From NCBI GenBank assembly GCA_947454705.1, contig CANGKZ010000014.1, positions 1 through 64,000 on the forward strand: a stretch of DNA of 64,000 nucleotides, read 5' to 3'. Origin of the DNA: Verrucomicrobiota bacterium. Its GTDB lineage: Bacteria; Verrucomicrobiota; Verrucomicrobiia; Limisphaerales; UBA9464. Each line of letters begins with the position of its first letter. The stretch's first letter is position 1. The notes below the pieces were generated by a model, which ran no database searches, was not told the DNA's origin, and saw only the letters and a program-made list of their open reading frames with translations. A program made the position numbers and the translations under genes. Shown here piece after piece: positions 1-7,717 of the stretch.

Positions 1-530
1 CTCGTTTGGTTTTGCTTTCAACCAATTTTACTCAGTTGAAGCAGGGCTCTTCACTCATCGCACAACCAAAATTTCAATGATCAACCACCACCTCATTCTC
101 AGCTCATTGATTTCTCAATTTACCGATACTAGAGACGACGATTTGCCTTACGTCACCCTTTCACAAGTAACGCTCAGCAACAGCGTTCATTAAGAACGAG
201 ATCAATTTACCCGCCGGTGACGCTTTGACAATACCTTTTTGAGAAAAAGTTACCCGGAATCATCCCCAACGTTTCCATTGCCCCAGTTTCAGGCCCTTTT
301 CACGCGATCTCCCTCCACCAGAAATCTTTCGGGAGCAGCTCTGATGCGTGTTTTTGGCGTTCAGTTTCCACGCCTAGACCGAAAATCAACACGGGAAGCC
401 ACTTCCTGAGAATCGTCGGCAAAGTCTCCCGAAAAGCGTTCCTTTTCAGGCCTCAATCAGGGATGCGAAGAAGCCAACTGCTGGACGGATGAGCTTCCCG
501 GGAGGGATAGGAATCCCGTGGTGATTCCAC
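1..530. other. Intergenic stretch without a recognisable gene
   Basis: No open frame of useful length is present and the composition is visibly more AT-rich than the rest of the window. A short hairpin (GGGATAGGAATCCC, 504-517) lies just past the stop of the minus-strand peptidase gene. It has no T-tract, so it is at best a weak terminator. A TTGACA word sits near 224, but I see no convincing -10 box. The left neighbour is outside the window, so this could be its flanking region. Confidence 0.5.
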
Positions 531-1715
531 CTACTTCCCGAGCAATCGTTGAACTGCGAGCGCATTCAAAACGGTTTTGGGGACGAATGAGGCTGGTTCG
601 ACGTATTCGGGGAGTTTGGAGCCGTCGGCACTCCGCTCGGAACAGTGATCGTTGTCTCCAGAGGGCCCCAGGCCGTCGACCGTAGGCAAAGCATCCCAGA
701 GGAAGTTTCCATCGCTTAACCCGCCGCGGGATTCGGACTCAATGCGTTGTCCCACTTGTTCGCCGGCGGCTCGCCAGCATTCGAACAGGGATTCGGACCC
801 GGGGTTTTTCGGCCACGGGGCGGACTCATTTCCCACTTCCACCCGCACCTGGCAGGCCAGTCCATCGAAGGCGCTGCGTACCGAGCCTGGTCCGGCGAGT
901 GCGAGCAGACGGTCTCGTCCGACGGCATAGACCTCCGGCTTGAAGGCGCGGAATTCCCCCTCGGCCACTGCGCGATCAGGAACCCGGTTCAATCCGGTGC
1001 CGCCACTGATTCGTCCCGTGTTCACGGTCAGATCCCGCGAGTAGTCGGTAATGGATTCGACAGAGCGAAGCGTCTCCGCGAGCTGGAGGATCGCATTGGC
1101 GCCGTGGCCGTGTTTCACCCCTGCGTGGGCGGCCCGACCTTCCACCTCGATCCGGAACAATCCCCTGCCCTTGCGTGCAGTGACGAGCTTGCGTCCGCCC
1201 GGGAGACGTCCCTCGGCCTCGAACACCAGGGCTGCGATGGGTTGATCCCCGAGACGCTGACGGCACTGCGTTCCAAAATCGGGCGCGAGGACTTCCTCCG
1301 ATGCATTCAGCGCGAGCACCCAGGTCACTGAATCCAACAGCGCCGGGTTTTGCAGCTGGAGCGTCTGCAGCAGCATCCACATCAAGACAGTTCCGCCTTT
1401 GATGTCATGGGTGCCGGGGCCGTAGATGCGATCGCCCTCGGGTAACCATCGAAACGCGTTCCGTTCCTCTTCTTCCGGGGAGAAGACGGTGTCCAGATGG
1501 GAAACCATCAGGACGCGCGCCTTCGAGTTCCCCGGCCGGGTGAGGAACAAATGGTCGCCGTAGCCTGGGTTGGTGGAGGGCACCCGTTCGGCTTGGAATC
1601 CCAGCGGAGCGAACACCGATTCGGTGAGTTCTCCGACCCGGAGAACCCCGGCGCGATTTTCGGTCCAGCTGTTGATCTCCACCATCGCGCGGAGGTGTTC
1701 CAGCGCGGAGGGCAT
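531..1715 (-). CDS. M20 family metallopeptidase (carboxypeptidase G2/ArgE-DapE-like)
   Basis: This is a predicted zinc-dependent exopeptidase or deacylase of 394 residues, without a signal peptide. Metal-site motifs are in the family order: HLDTV (about residues 73-77), GTHDIKGG (Asp about 104), the catalytic Glu pair in NASEEV (about 140-141), and a late GDNDHCSE segment that would supply the last His. The middle region (GRAAHAGVKHGHGAN) is the usual dimerisation-domain signature. The ORF track extends to 1793 only by using a TTG codon; I chose the ATG at 1715 because family homology begins there. The substrate cannot be read from sequence; CPG2-like proteins release C-terminal glutamate. 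The gene stands alone, 276 bp from the next minus-strand gene, with repeats in the gap. Confidence 0.85.
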   Translation of the reverse strand: MPSALEHLRAMVEINSWTENRAGVLRVGELTESVFAPLGFQAERVPSTNPGYGDHLFLTRPGNSKARVLMVSHLDTVFSPEEEERNAFRWLPEGDRIYGPGTHDIKGGTVLMWMLLQTLQLQNPALLDSVTWVLALNASEEVLAPDFGTQCRQRLGDQPIAALVFEAEGRLPGGRKLVTARKGRGLFRIEVEGRAAHAGVKHGHGANAILQLAETLRSVESITDYSRDLTVNTGRISGGTGLNRVPDRAVAEGEFRAFKPEVYAVGRDRLLALAGPGSVRSAFDGLACQVRVEVGNESAPWPKNPGSESLFECWRAAGEQVGQRIESESRGGLSDGNFLWDALPTVDGLGPSGDNDHCSERSADGSKLPEYVEPASFVPKTVLNALAVQRLLGK

Positions 1716-1822
1716 CAACGAAGTGGCGGTGTCACCGAGGGAGCGGAGATCAAACACGAGAGGAAACGTCCGAAGTCCGCTGCGCAATGTCAACGGACGC
1801 GAAGTTTGACACCGAACGCGCC

Positions 1823-1893
1823 TCTGCCGTCCCGCTGGGACTCAACGTGCACAACGCCCGCTTAACCCAGGCCTGAAGGCCCGGGCTATTATC
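1823..1893. repeat. Right-half remnant of the palindromic element found at 61917-62065
   Basis: The segment runs from TCTGCCGTCCC through GGGACTC to CCCAGGCCTGAAGGCC followed by GGGCTATTATC. This matches the right inner arm and right terminal arm of the complete element at 61917-62065 in the same order, with a diverged spacer. The left half is missing: the peptidase gene begins immediately beside it. It is therefore a truncated or half copy of a dispersed family. No flanking duplication is visible. Confidence 0.7.
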
Positions 1894-1948
1894 AATTTCC
1901 CACGTTCAAGGTTTCGCAATGCGATCGCGCACGGACGCATCGCTCCCC

Positions 1949-1980
1949 TTCAACGCTTCAACTTTTCAACCCTTCAACTG
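1949..1980. repeat. Four-copy tandem repeat with 8-bp period (TTCAACNN)
   Basis: TTCAAC recurs at 1949, 1957, 1965 and 1973, an exact 8-bp period, with two variable bases in each unit (gc, tt, cc, tg). The array ends 11 bp before the stop codon of the minus-strand oxidoreductase gene. It may be a slippage tract. Nothing suggests it is coding. Confidence 0.75.
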
Positions 1981-1991
1981 CGCCCAGCAGC

Positions 1992-3338
1992 CTACACCTT
2001 CGCCACTTCGGGGTGAACCCAGGGCGAGCGGTACGGGCGGCGCAGGAGTCGGTTCGCCTGATCGTCGCCCACGATGCGGCCCTTCACCGGATCCCAGGTG
2101 AGGGAACGTCCGAGCTGTTGCGACAGGTTGGCCAGGATGCACGAGGTGGAGGAAATATACCCCTGCTCGATGTCGGCGACCGGCTTTCCGCGCGACGCAA
2201 TATTCGCGAGCAGATCGCGCATGTGGCCGCGCACCGCGGGCGCGCAGTGGGTTTCGAGATCCTTCTCGGTCTTGTCCTCCGGGTACTTGTCGAACTCGTA
2301 GGTGACGTCCTTGCTGATCTTGTTTCCGGGACCGTGGGGAATGAAATCGTAGCCGAATACGCTGGCTTTGAGCGTGCCCTTGTCGCCGTAGAAAGTGGCG
2401 CTCCAGGGGTACTTCGGATCGACGCCCTCGCCCCAGGTTCGGTGGTTCCAGACCACCTGGAGCTTCTCGAAATCGAACGTGGCGACCTGGGTGTCGGTGA
2501 TGTTCGCCTTGCTGGCCTTGTCTACGAGAATGCCCCCGGAGGAGTGCACGCTCTTGGGCCAGCCGAGCTCCATCATCCAGCGAACCATGTCGAGCATGTG
2601 GACACACATGTCGCCCACGATGCCGTTGCCGTATTCCATGAACGCGCGCCATCCGCGGGGATGCACCCAGGAATTGTACGGACGCATCGGCGCCGGCCCC
2701 GTCCACATTTCATAATCGAGATTGGAGGGCGGCGCGGAATCCGGCGGGTTGCCCTTCGCCCGCATGTGCCAGTAGCAGCAGATCTCGACATGACTGATGT
2801 TGCCGAGGAGGCCTTCGCGCAGGATGCGGTCGCGGGCTTCGATGAGGTGCGGGGTGGAACGGCGCTGGGTGCCGATCTGAACCACGCGCTTGTACTTCCG
2901 CGCCGCGGCCAGCATGGCCTGACCTTCGATCACATCGACGGAAATAGGCTTCTGGCAGTACACGTCGGCCCCCGTGCGAACCGCTTCGATCATATTCAAC
3001 GCATGCCAGTGATCTGGCGTGCCGATGACCACGATATCGAGGTCGCGCTCATGGAGCATCTTCCGGTAGTCGGAGTAGAGACGCGGCTTCTTCTTTGAAA
3101 GTTGGCGGCTGGCGACGATGTCGGCCGCGTTGGAAAGCATCTGGCTGTCCACGTCGCACAACGAAACCACTTCCACCGGGGCGACCTGGATCAGACGCAG
3201 CAGGTCGATCTTGCCGTACCAACCGCATCCGATGAGACCGACGCGCTTTTTGACGTCGGCCGCATCGACAAAACGGGCATTGACCTGGGAGAGGGCGAGC
3301 GCGGCGGCTCCGCCCTGAAGGAAGTGACGGCGGTTCAT
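1992..3338 (-). CDS. TAT-exported Gfo/Idh/MocA family oxidoreductase
   Basis: A predicted periplasmic NAD(P)-dependent oxidoreductase of 448 residues that would act on a sugar or cyclitol. The N-terminus, MNRRHFLQGGAAALALS, has a twin-arginine motif followed by a hydrophobic stretch. The Rossmann motif VGLIGCGWYGKID lies at about residues 33-45, followed by the Asp of LCDVD. The usual EKP active-site motif appears as CQKP (Lys about 130). The following segment with GTQRR and the (beta-alpha)-rich C-terminal half are typical of the secreted verrucomicrobial and planctomycete branch. It probably binds its cofactor before export, as TAT substrates do. No partner enzyme is adjacent; the 115-residue unknown protein lies upstream on the same strand, 86 bp away. 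The substrate is unknown. Confidence 0.88.
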   Translation of the reverse strand: MNRRHFLQGGAAALALSQVNARFVDAADVKKRVGLIGCGWYGKIDLLRLIQVAPVEVVSLCDVDSQMLSNAADIVASRQLSKKKPRLYSDYRKMLHERDLDIVVIGTPDHWHALNMIEAVRTGADVYCQKPISVDVIEGQAMLAAARKYKRVVQIGTQRRSTPHLIEARDRILREGLLGNISHVEICCYWHMRAKGNPPDSAPPSNLDYEMWTGPAPMRPYNSWVHPRGWRAFMEYGNGIVGDMCVHMLDMVRWMMELGWPKSVHSSGGILVDKASKANITDTQVATFDFEKLQVVWNHRTWGEGVDPKYPWSATFYGDKGTLKASVFGYDFIPHGPGNKISKDVTYEFDKYPEDKTEKDLETHCAPAVRGHMRDLLANIASRGKPVADIEQGYISSTSCILANLSQQLGRSLTWDPVKGRIVGDDQANRLLRRPYRSPWVHPEVAKV

Positions 3339-3424
3339 GGCCCCGTTCTAGGACGGGACGGCCGGGAGTACAAGCCGCGAGGCGGATCAGGATTCCGAAG
3401 CCTGTCCGGAATCCGCCGCTGGAA

Positions 3425-3772
3425 TCACTTCCAGGAGACGTCGCTGATGTCGAGGTGCCAGTCGCTGCCGTCGGTGACGCGCATGCCGTTGGACTCGATT
3501 TTGTACACCACCTTGTCGAGTTGGACCGAGGCGGGCAGGACGTTGATGAGCACTTCACCGCTGACCGCGGCCACGATGCGGGTGCGGATTTCCGGTCGAC
3601 GGAAGAAAAGCAGGGTCATGGCATCGACCGTGTACACGTGGCCGGTCACGCGAACCATTCCGTCGGCATAGGAGTTCACCACCCCCACAAAATGCCGGTG
3701 GGGTTCATTCTCGGTGTGCCGACGATGAATCATGTGAACCTTTTCGCCGGGCGACAGAATCGCGTTTGTCAT
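3425..3772 (-). CDS. Conserved hypothetical protein, 115 residues
   Basis: The ORF track joins this to a long upstream extension, but that extension is antisense to the PhoD gene. I start at the ATG at 3772, which gives MTNAILSPGEKVHMIHRRHT. The protein has no signal peptide or membrane segment. It is rich in beta-strand-like alternation, with a His-containing start (HMIHRRHTENEPHRHFVG) and a C-terminus ending DWHLDISDVSWK. I do not recognise a named family. It lies upstream of and in the same direction as the Gfo/Idh gene, so the two could be co-transcribed, although an 86-bp gap separates them. The function is unknown. Confidence 0.65.
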   Translation of the reverse strand: MTNAILSPGEKVHMIHRRHTENEPHRHFVGVVNSYADGMVRVTGHVYTVDAMTLLFFRRPEIRTRIVAAVSGEVLINVLPASVQLDKVVYKIESNGMRVTDGSDWHLDISDVSWK

Positions 3773-3902
3773 GCTGCCGAATGCTGGAGGAGGAATGGCC
3801 CGAGGGGAAGCGCAGGGTTTAACCAAACGAGGAGATCGTTCCTTTGCAGCTCGCCAGATTGGGGGGCTCGCCAAACCCGACACCCAACGGTAGGGTTCGG
3901 GC

Positions 3903-5525
3903 ATGCAGCCCAGTCGTGATCCCCACGGAATTTCCCGGCGATCCACCGGTCCCGTTTCCCTGAGTCGCAGGGCTTTTTCGGGCCGTCTTTTGGCGGCCGG
4001 GGCCTCTTCCCTCGCCCTCCCCGCCTGGCTCCGGGCGCAATCGGGCTCTACCGGGGCCCCCGCGGTGATCCTCGGCGGTCGTCCCGAGGTGTCCCACGGG
4101 GTCATGAGCGGCGATGTCACTGCGGATTCCGCCGTGATCTGGAGTCGGGCTACACGTCCGGGTCGCATGGTGGTGGAATGGAGCACCCACCCCGACTTCA
4201 GAAACGTTCGTCGCAAGATTGGTCCCGTTACGGGCCCCGAGGCCGACTTTACCGCGAAAACCCTTCTCACCCACCTTCCGGCCGGCGAGCGGGTTTTCTA
4301 CCGGGTCCGATTCGAGGACCGCGGTTCGCCCGGAGAGGCCGGTGCTGCGGTGGAGGGGCAACTCCTGACGGCTCCGAAAACGCGCAAGGATGTCCTCTTC
4401 GCCTGGAGCGGTGACACGGCGGGCCAGGGCTACGGAATCGATTCCCATTACGGCGGGATGAAGACCTACGCATCGATGCTGGGAGTTCAGCCGGATTTCT
4501 TCGTTCACAGCGGTGATTCCATTTACGCGGACAATCCCATTGCCGCCGAGTTGAAGCTCCCCAACGGAGCGGTGTGGCGAAACGAGCTGGATCCCGACAA
4601 ATCCAAGGTCGCCGAGACAGTGGCGGAGTTCCGCGGAAGCCATCGATACAACCTCCGCGATCCCCAGGTCCGCGCCTTCAACGCGCACGTGCCGATGCTG
4701 GCGCAGTGGGATGACCATGAGGTCCGCAACAACTGGTATCCCGGCCAAAAACTGAACGAAGACGCGCGGTATCGGGAAAAGAGCGTGGACGTGTTGGCCG
4801 CGAATGCGCGTCGTGCGTTCTTCGACTACATGCCCATCCGACCGAGCGCCGATTCGATCATCTATCGCTCGATTGCCCGCGGTCCGCTTTGCGATTTGTT
4901 CTTCCTCGACCTGCGGAGCTACCGCGGTGCGAACAATGCGAACCGGCAGGCGACCCGATCGCACGAGTCCGATTTCATGGGCACCACGCAGCTGGAATGG
5001 TTGAAGAAGTCGATGAAGGCGAGCCGCGCGCTGTGGAAGGTGGTCCTCACCGACATGCCGCTTTCCCTGCTGGTCGGCGACGGCGCAAACCGATGGGAGG
5101 CGTGGGCCAACGGGGACAATGGAGTTCCGCTTGGACGCGAACTCGAAATCGCCGACCTGCTGGCGTTCCTCAAGGCGCACTCGATTCACAACGTCATCTG
5201 GCTCACGGCCGATGTGCATTATGCGGCGTCGCACCACTATTCCCCGTCGCGGGCAAAGTTCACCGAGTTCAATCCGTTCTGGGAATTCGTGAGCGGGCCG
5301 CTGCACGCCATGTCGCTGGGACCAGGCGCGATGGATCAAACGTTTGGACCCGAAGCGGTCTGGACCGCGCGTCCCCCGGGAGCGCCCGCCTCGGGCCCCT
5401 ACACGGCCGAGCAGTATTTCGGCACGGTGCGGATCGATGCCAAGAGCGGCGCCCTTTCGGTCACGCATTACAATCGTGAAGGCGCACGCCTCTGGAGCCG
5501 GGAGCTCGAACCGCATGCGGCTTGA
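3903..5525 (+). CDS. phoD: Alkaline phosphatase D family protein (PhoD-like), TAT-exported
   Basis: A predicted secreted phosphodiesterase/phosphomonoesterase of 540 residues. A twin-arginine motif, SRRAFSG at about residues 21-27, precedes an Ala/Leu-rich stretch and AQSG, consistent with TAT export and cleavage. The PhoD N-domain is seen as HGVMSGDVTADSAVIWSRA. Metal-site motifs follow: FVHSGDSIYAD, WDDHEVRNNW, DLRSYRG and WLTADVHYAASHHY. The family uses Fe3+/Ca2+ to release phosphate from phosphoesters outside the cytoplasm, which fits phosphate scavenging. The ATG at 3903 has no Shine-Dalgarno sequence. The stop overlaps the start of the CotH-like gene by 11 bp, suggesting translational coupling. 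No recognisable pho box was identified. Confidence 0.92.
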   Translation: MQPSRDPHGISRRSTGPVSLSRRAFSGRLLAAGASSLALPAWLRAQSGSTGAPAVILGGRPEVSHGVMSGDVTADSAVIWSRATRPGRMVVEWSTHPDFRNVRRKIGPVTGPEADFTAKTLLTHLPAGERVFYRVRFEDRGSPGEAGAAVEGQLLTAPKTRKDVLFAWSGDTAGQGYGIDSHYGGMKTYASMLGVQPDFFVHSGDSIYADNPIAAELKLPNGAVWRNELDPDKSKVAETVAEFRGSHRYNLRDPQVRAFNAHVPMLAQWDDHEVRNNWYPGQKLNEDARYREKSVDVLAANARRAFFDYMPIRPSADSIIYRSIARGPLCDLFFLDLRSYRGANNANRQATRSHESDFMGTTQLEWLKKSMKASRALWKVVLTDMPLSLLVGDGANRWEAWANGDNGVPLGRELEIADLLAFLKAHSIHNVIWLTADVHYAASHHYSPSRAKFTEFNPFWEFVSGPLHAMSLGPGAMDQTFGPEAVWTARPPGAPASGPYTAEQYFGTVRIDAKSGALSVTHYNREGARLWSRELEPHAA

Positions 5526-7206
5526 TCCGGGCGGGCGGTACCATTTTTGGGCGGCCGGATGGATGGCATTCCTGCTGGGCGCACTGGCCTGCCGGGGAGT
5601 CGAATCCCCTGGGTTCGAAGTGGCGAACACGCAGGACGGAGTGTCCGTACGAATCGTCCTCAAAAATCCGGCTTCGAATCCGGAAACCCGCATCCAATGG
5701 ACCTCCGATGGTTCGCAGCCGACCGCGGTTCACGGAACCCGATGGATCGCCGGTGAAGCTCCGTTGAGCTTTCGCGCCACGACCGTCCTCCGCGCGGTGG
5801 CGATTCAGGGCAACCAACTTTCCCCGGTGGCCACGCGGACGGTATTAATTCCACGATCGGCCGTCGGCCAACGGGGCGAATCTCTTCCCGCATCGTGGGG
5901 ACGCCACGAGGGAAAGCCGCTGCCGTCGAGTTACACCCTTGCGGTGCATCCGGGCATTCCCGGGGCGGACCAACCGGCCCTCGAATCTGCTCTCACCGCC
6001 CTGCCCTCCATCAGCCTGGTGGTGCCTCCCGAAGATTTGTGGTCGCCCACCCACGGCATCTATCTGCATCCGGAGGAAACCGGCGAGGGATGGGAACGAA
6101 CGGCGTCGTTCGAGTGGTTTTCCAAATCGACCCCCGACGCCAAACCCACTCCGATCGGCTGCGGACTCCGAATCCAGGGCGGCTGGAGCCGCCGTCCCGA
6201 AGAGTCGCCGAAGCATTCGTTTCGACTCCTGTTCCGAAAACGGTACGGCACGGCGCATCTGCGAATTCCGTTGTTCGGGCCCGAACCGGAGGAGTTCTCC
6301 ACGCTGATCCTGCGGGGTGGCAACAACAACACCTGGCTCCATCCCGCCACCGAAGAGCGACGCCGGGCAGAATACCTTCGGGATTCGTGGATGCGCGCGA
6401 CCTACGACGCCCTCGGGCATCCTTCGGCGCGTGGTCGATTCGTGCACCTGTATCTGAACGGTCTGTACTGGGGCATTTACCAGGCCACCGAACGCCCTGA
6501 CGCCACCTTCTCCGCGCGGGTGTTTGGTGGATCACCTGCGGATTACGATTCGCGCAATTCGGATAAGGTCATCGCCGGCGACGAGGTTGCCTGGAAGCAA
6601 CTGTTCGCAGTCGTGAATCCCGGGGTGCATTCCGATGCGGAGTACGAGCGGGTCGGTCAATTGTTGGATCTGCCGTCGTTCATCGATTTCATCCTGGTGA
6701 ACCTTTATGGAGCCAACGGGGACTGGGACCGTGGATCCAACTGGTACGCCACGCGACGCCGCACGCCGGCGGGCGGGTATCGGTTTCTGGAATGGGATGG
6801 CGAACGAACGTTGGAAGCGGTTGCGGACAATCAGATCGGAACCGACGACGATGAAAGCCCCATGCGCCTGTTCCAACGGCTTCGAAAATGGCCGCCGTTT
6901 GTGAAGGCCTTCTCGGATCGGGCCCGCGTGGTGTTGGCCTCCGGAGGTCCGCTTTCGCCTGAAGCGGCGGTCGGGCGGTATCGGAGGTTGGCGCAAGAAC
7001 TGGAGCCCGCCATCGCTGCCGAAGCTGCGCGCTGGGGCACGTATCGACGCGAACTCGCTCCATTCCGAACCGGGCCGTACGAGGTTTACACCCGTGAGAC
7101 TCATTGGAAGCCCGAGGTCAAACGGCTGCTCAACGAGTATTTCCCGGCCCGTACGGAGGCTCTCCGGCGCCAGCTGACCGAGGCCGGATTTTCGGTCGTT
7201 CCATAA
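5515..7206 (+). CDS. CotH kinase-like secreted protein with chitobiase-type C-terminal-like domain
   Basis: The track ORF starts earlier, but the ATG at 5515 overlaps the end of phoD by 11 bp and gives a hydrophobic leader (WAAGWMAFLLGALACRG), so I use it (563 residues). LACRG could be a lipobox. Residues about 40-110 resemble the chitobiase/hexosaminidase C-terminal beta-sandwich (IQWTSDGSQPT). The CotH domain follows, with ILRGGNNNTW, YLNGLYWGIYQATERPD, DWDRGSNWY and FLEWDGERTLE. CotH of Bacillus phosphorylates spore-coat proteins; the two acidic motifs containing the catalytic Asp residues appear here as GDWDRG and EWDGE. Activity in a non-spore-former is inference. Coupling to a phosphatase gene is notable. 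Confidence 0.85.
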   Translation: MRLDPGGRYHFWAAGWMAFLLGALACRGVESPGFEVANTQDGVSVRIVLKNPASNPETRIQWTSDGSQPTAVHGTRWIAGEAPLSFRATTVLRAVAIQGNQLSPVATRTVLIPRSAVGQRGESLPASWGRHEGKPLPSSYTLAVHPGIPGADQPALESALTALPSISLVVPPEDLWSPTHGIYLHPEETGEGWERTASFEWFSKSTPDAKPTPIGCGLRIQGGWSRRPEESPKHSFRLLFRKRYGTAHLRIPLFGPEPEEFSTLILRGGNNNTWLHPATEERRRAEYLRDSWMRATYDALGHPSARGRFVHLYLNGLYWGIYQATERPDATFSARVFGGSPADYDSRNSDKVIAGDEVAWKQLFAVVNPGVHSDAEYERVGQLLDLPSFIDFILVNLYGANGDWDRGSNWYATRRRTPAGGYRFLEWDGERTLEAVADNQIGTDDDESPMRLFQRLRKWPPFVKAFSDRARVVLASGGPLSPEAAVGRYRRLAQELEPAIAAEAARWGTYRRELAPFRTGPYEVYTRETHWKPEVKRLLNEYFPARTEALRRQLTEAGFSVVP

Positions 7207-7225
7207 ACCGGGAGACTGCGGCTGA

Positions 7226-7359
7226 AACCACAGATGGACACAGATTCACACAGATCGAGAGGGAGATGGGTGGTTTGACAGGGCTCGAACGGTTTCGCCT
7301 CCCGGGTGATCCATCGATCCTTCCGTTCCGAGCAGTTCCATCCGTGTCCATCTGTGGTT
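7226..7359. repeat. Palindromic intergenic element, CACAGATGGACACAGAT family
   Basis: The left end reads AACCACAGATGGACACAGAT and the right end, reverse-complemented, reads AACCACAGATGGACACGGAT: 19 of 20 positions identical as terminal inverted repeats about 134 bp apart. No ORF is plausible inside. A related copy with CGCAGATGGACGCAGAT words lies at 55346-55489 and a partial one at 62141-62170. The family has no transposase here, so it would have to be mobilised in trans or be an old remnant. Confidence 0.75.
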
Positions 7360-7717
7360 GAACCCTTCTTGGATTGCCGTTTCGAGGCTCATCGTTTCAT
7401 CCGATTTTTCCATGCGTCGACGGCCAGAGTGACCCTTCCGCTCTTTCCCCGCCCCGCAATCGCAAGAAACGCCGCCCCCCCTTGCGGAGAGCGGCGTTTC
7501 ACCCAAATGACCCTAACCTATACAACCGGCCACACGGCCGGAACCCACGTCACTTTAGCCAGTTCAGTGCCAAGTTTGGTTTCGCCTCGAAGATTGTGGA
7601 CATTTGTAATCGTTACATCGCGGTAACGGAACCCGGAGTCGAATCCTGGAACCGCACGATCGCACCAGCAGGCTTGTAGGATGCAATTCGCACGCTATGC
7701 TTTGCTCCCTATTCTGA
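7360..7717. other. Intergenic region with one strong hairpin
   Basis: The stretch between the palindromic element and the SNF2 gene holds a hairpin at 7466-7500 (GAAACGCCGC, 15-base loop, GCGGCGTTTC) without a T-tract. It may end CotH transcription weakly or be structural. The small ORFs in the track across this region show no family resemblance and no start signal. I see no RNA gene. The promoter of the helicase gene should lie in 7560-7717 but cannot be pinned down. Confidence 0.45.

Noticed and set aside
3819-5693. 624-residue antisense ORF across the phoD/CotH junction
   Set aside because: It overlaps two well-supported genes on the other strand and has no motif.
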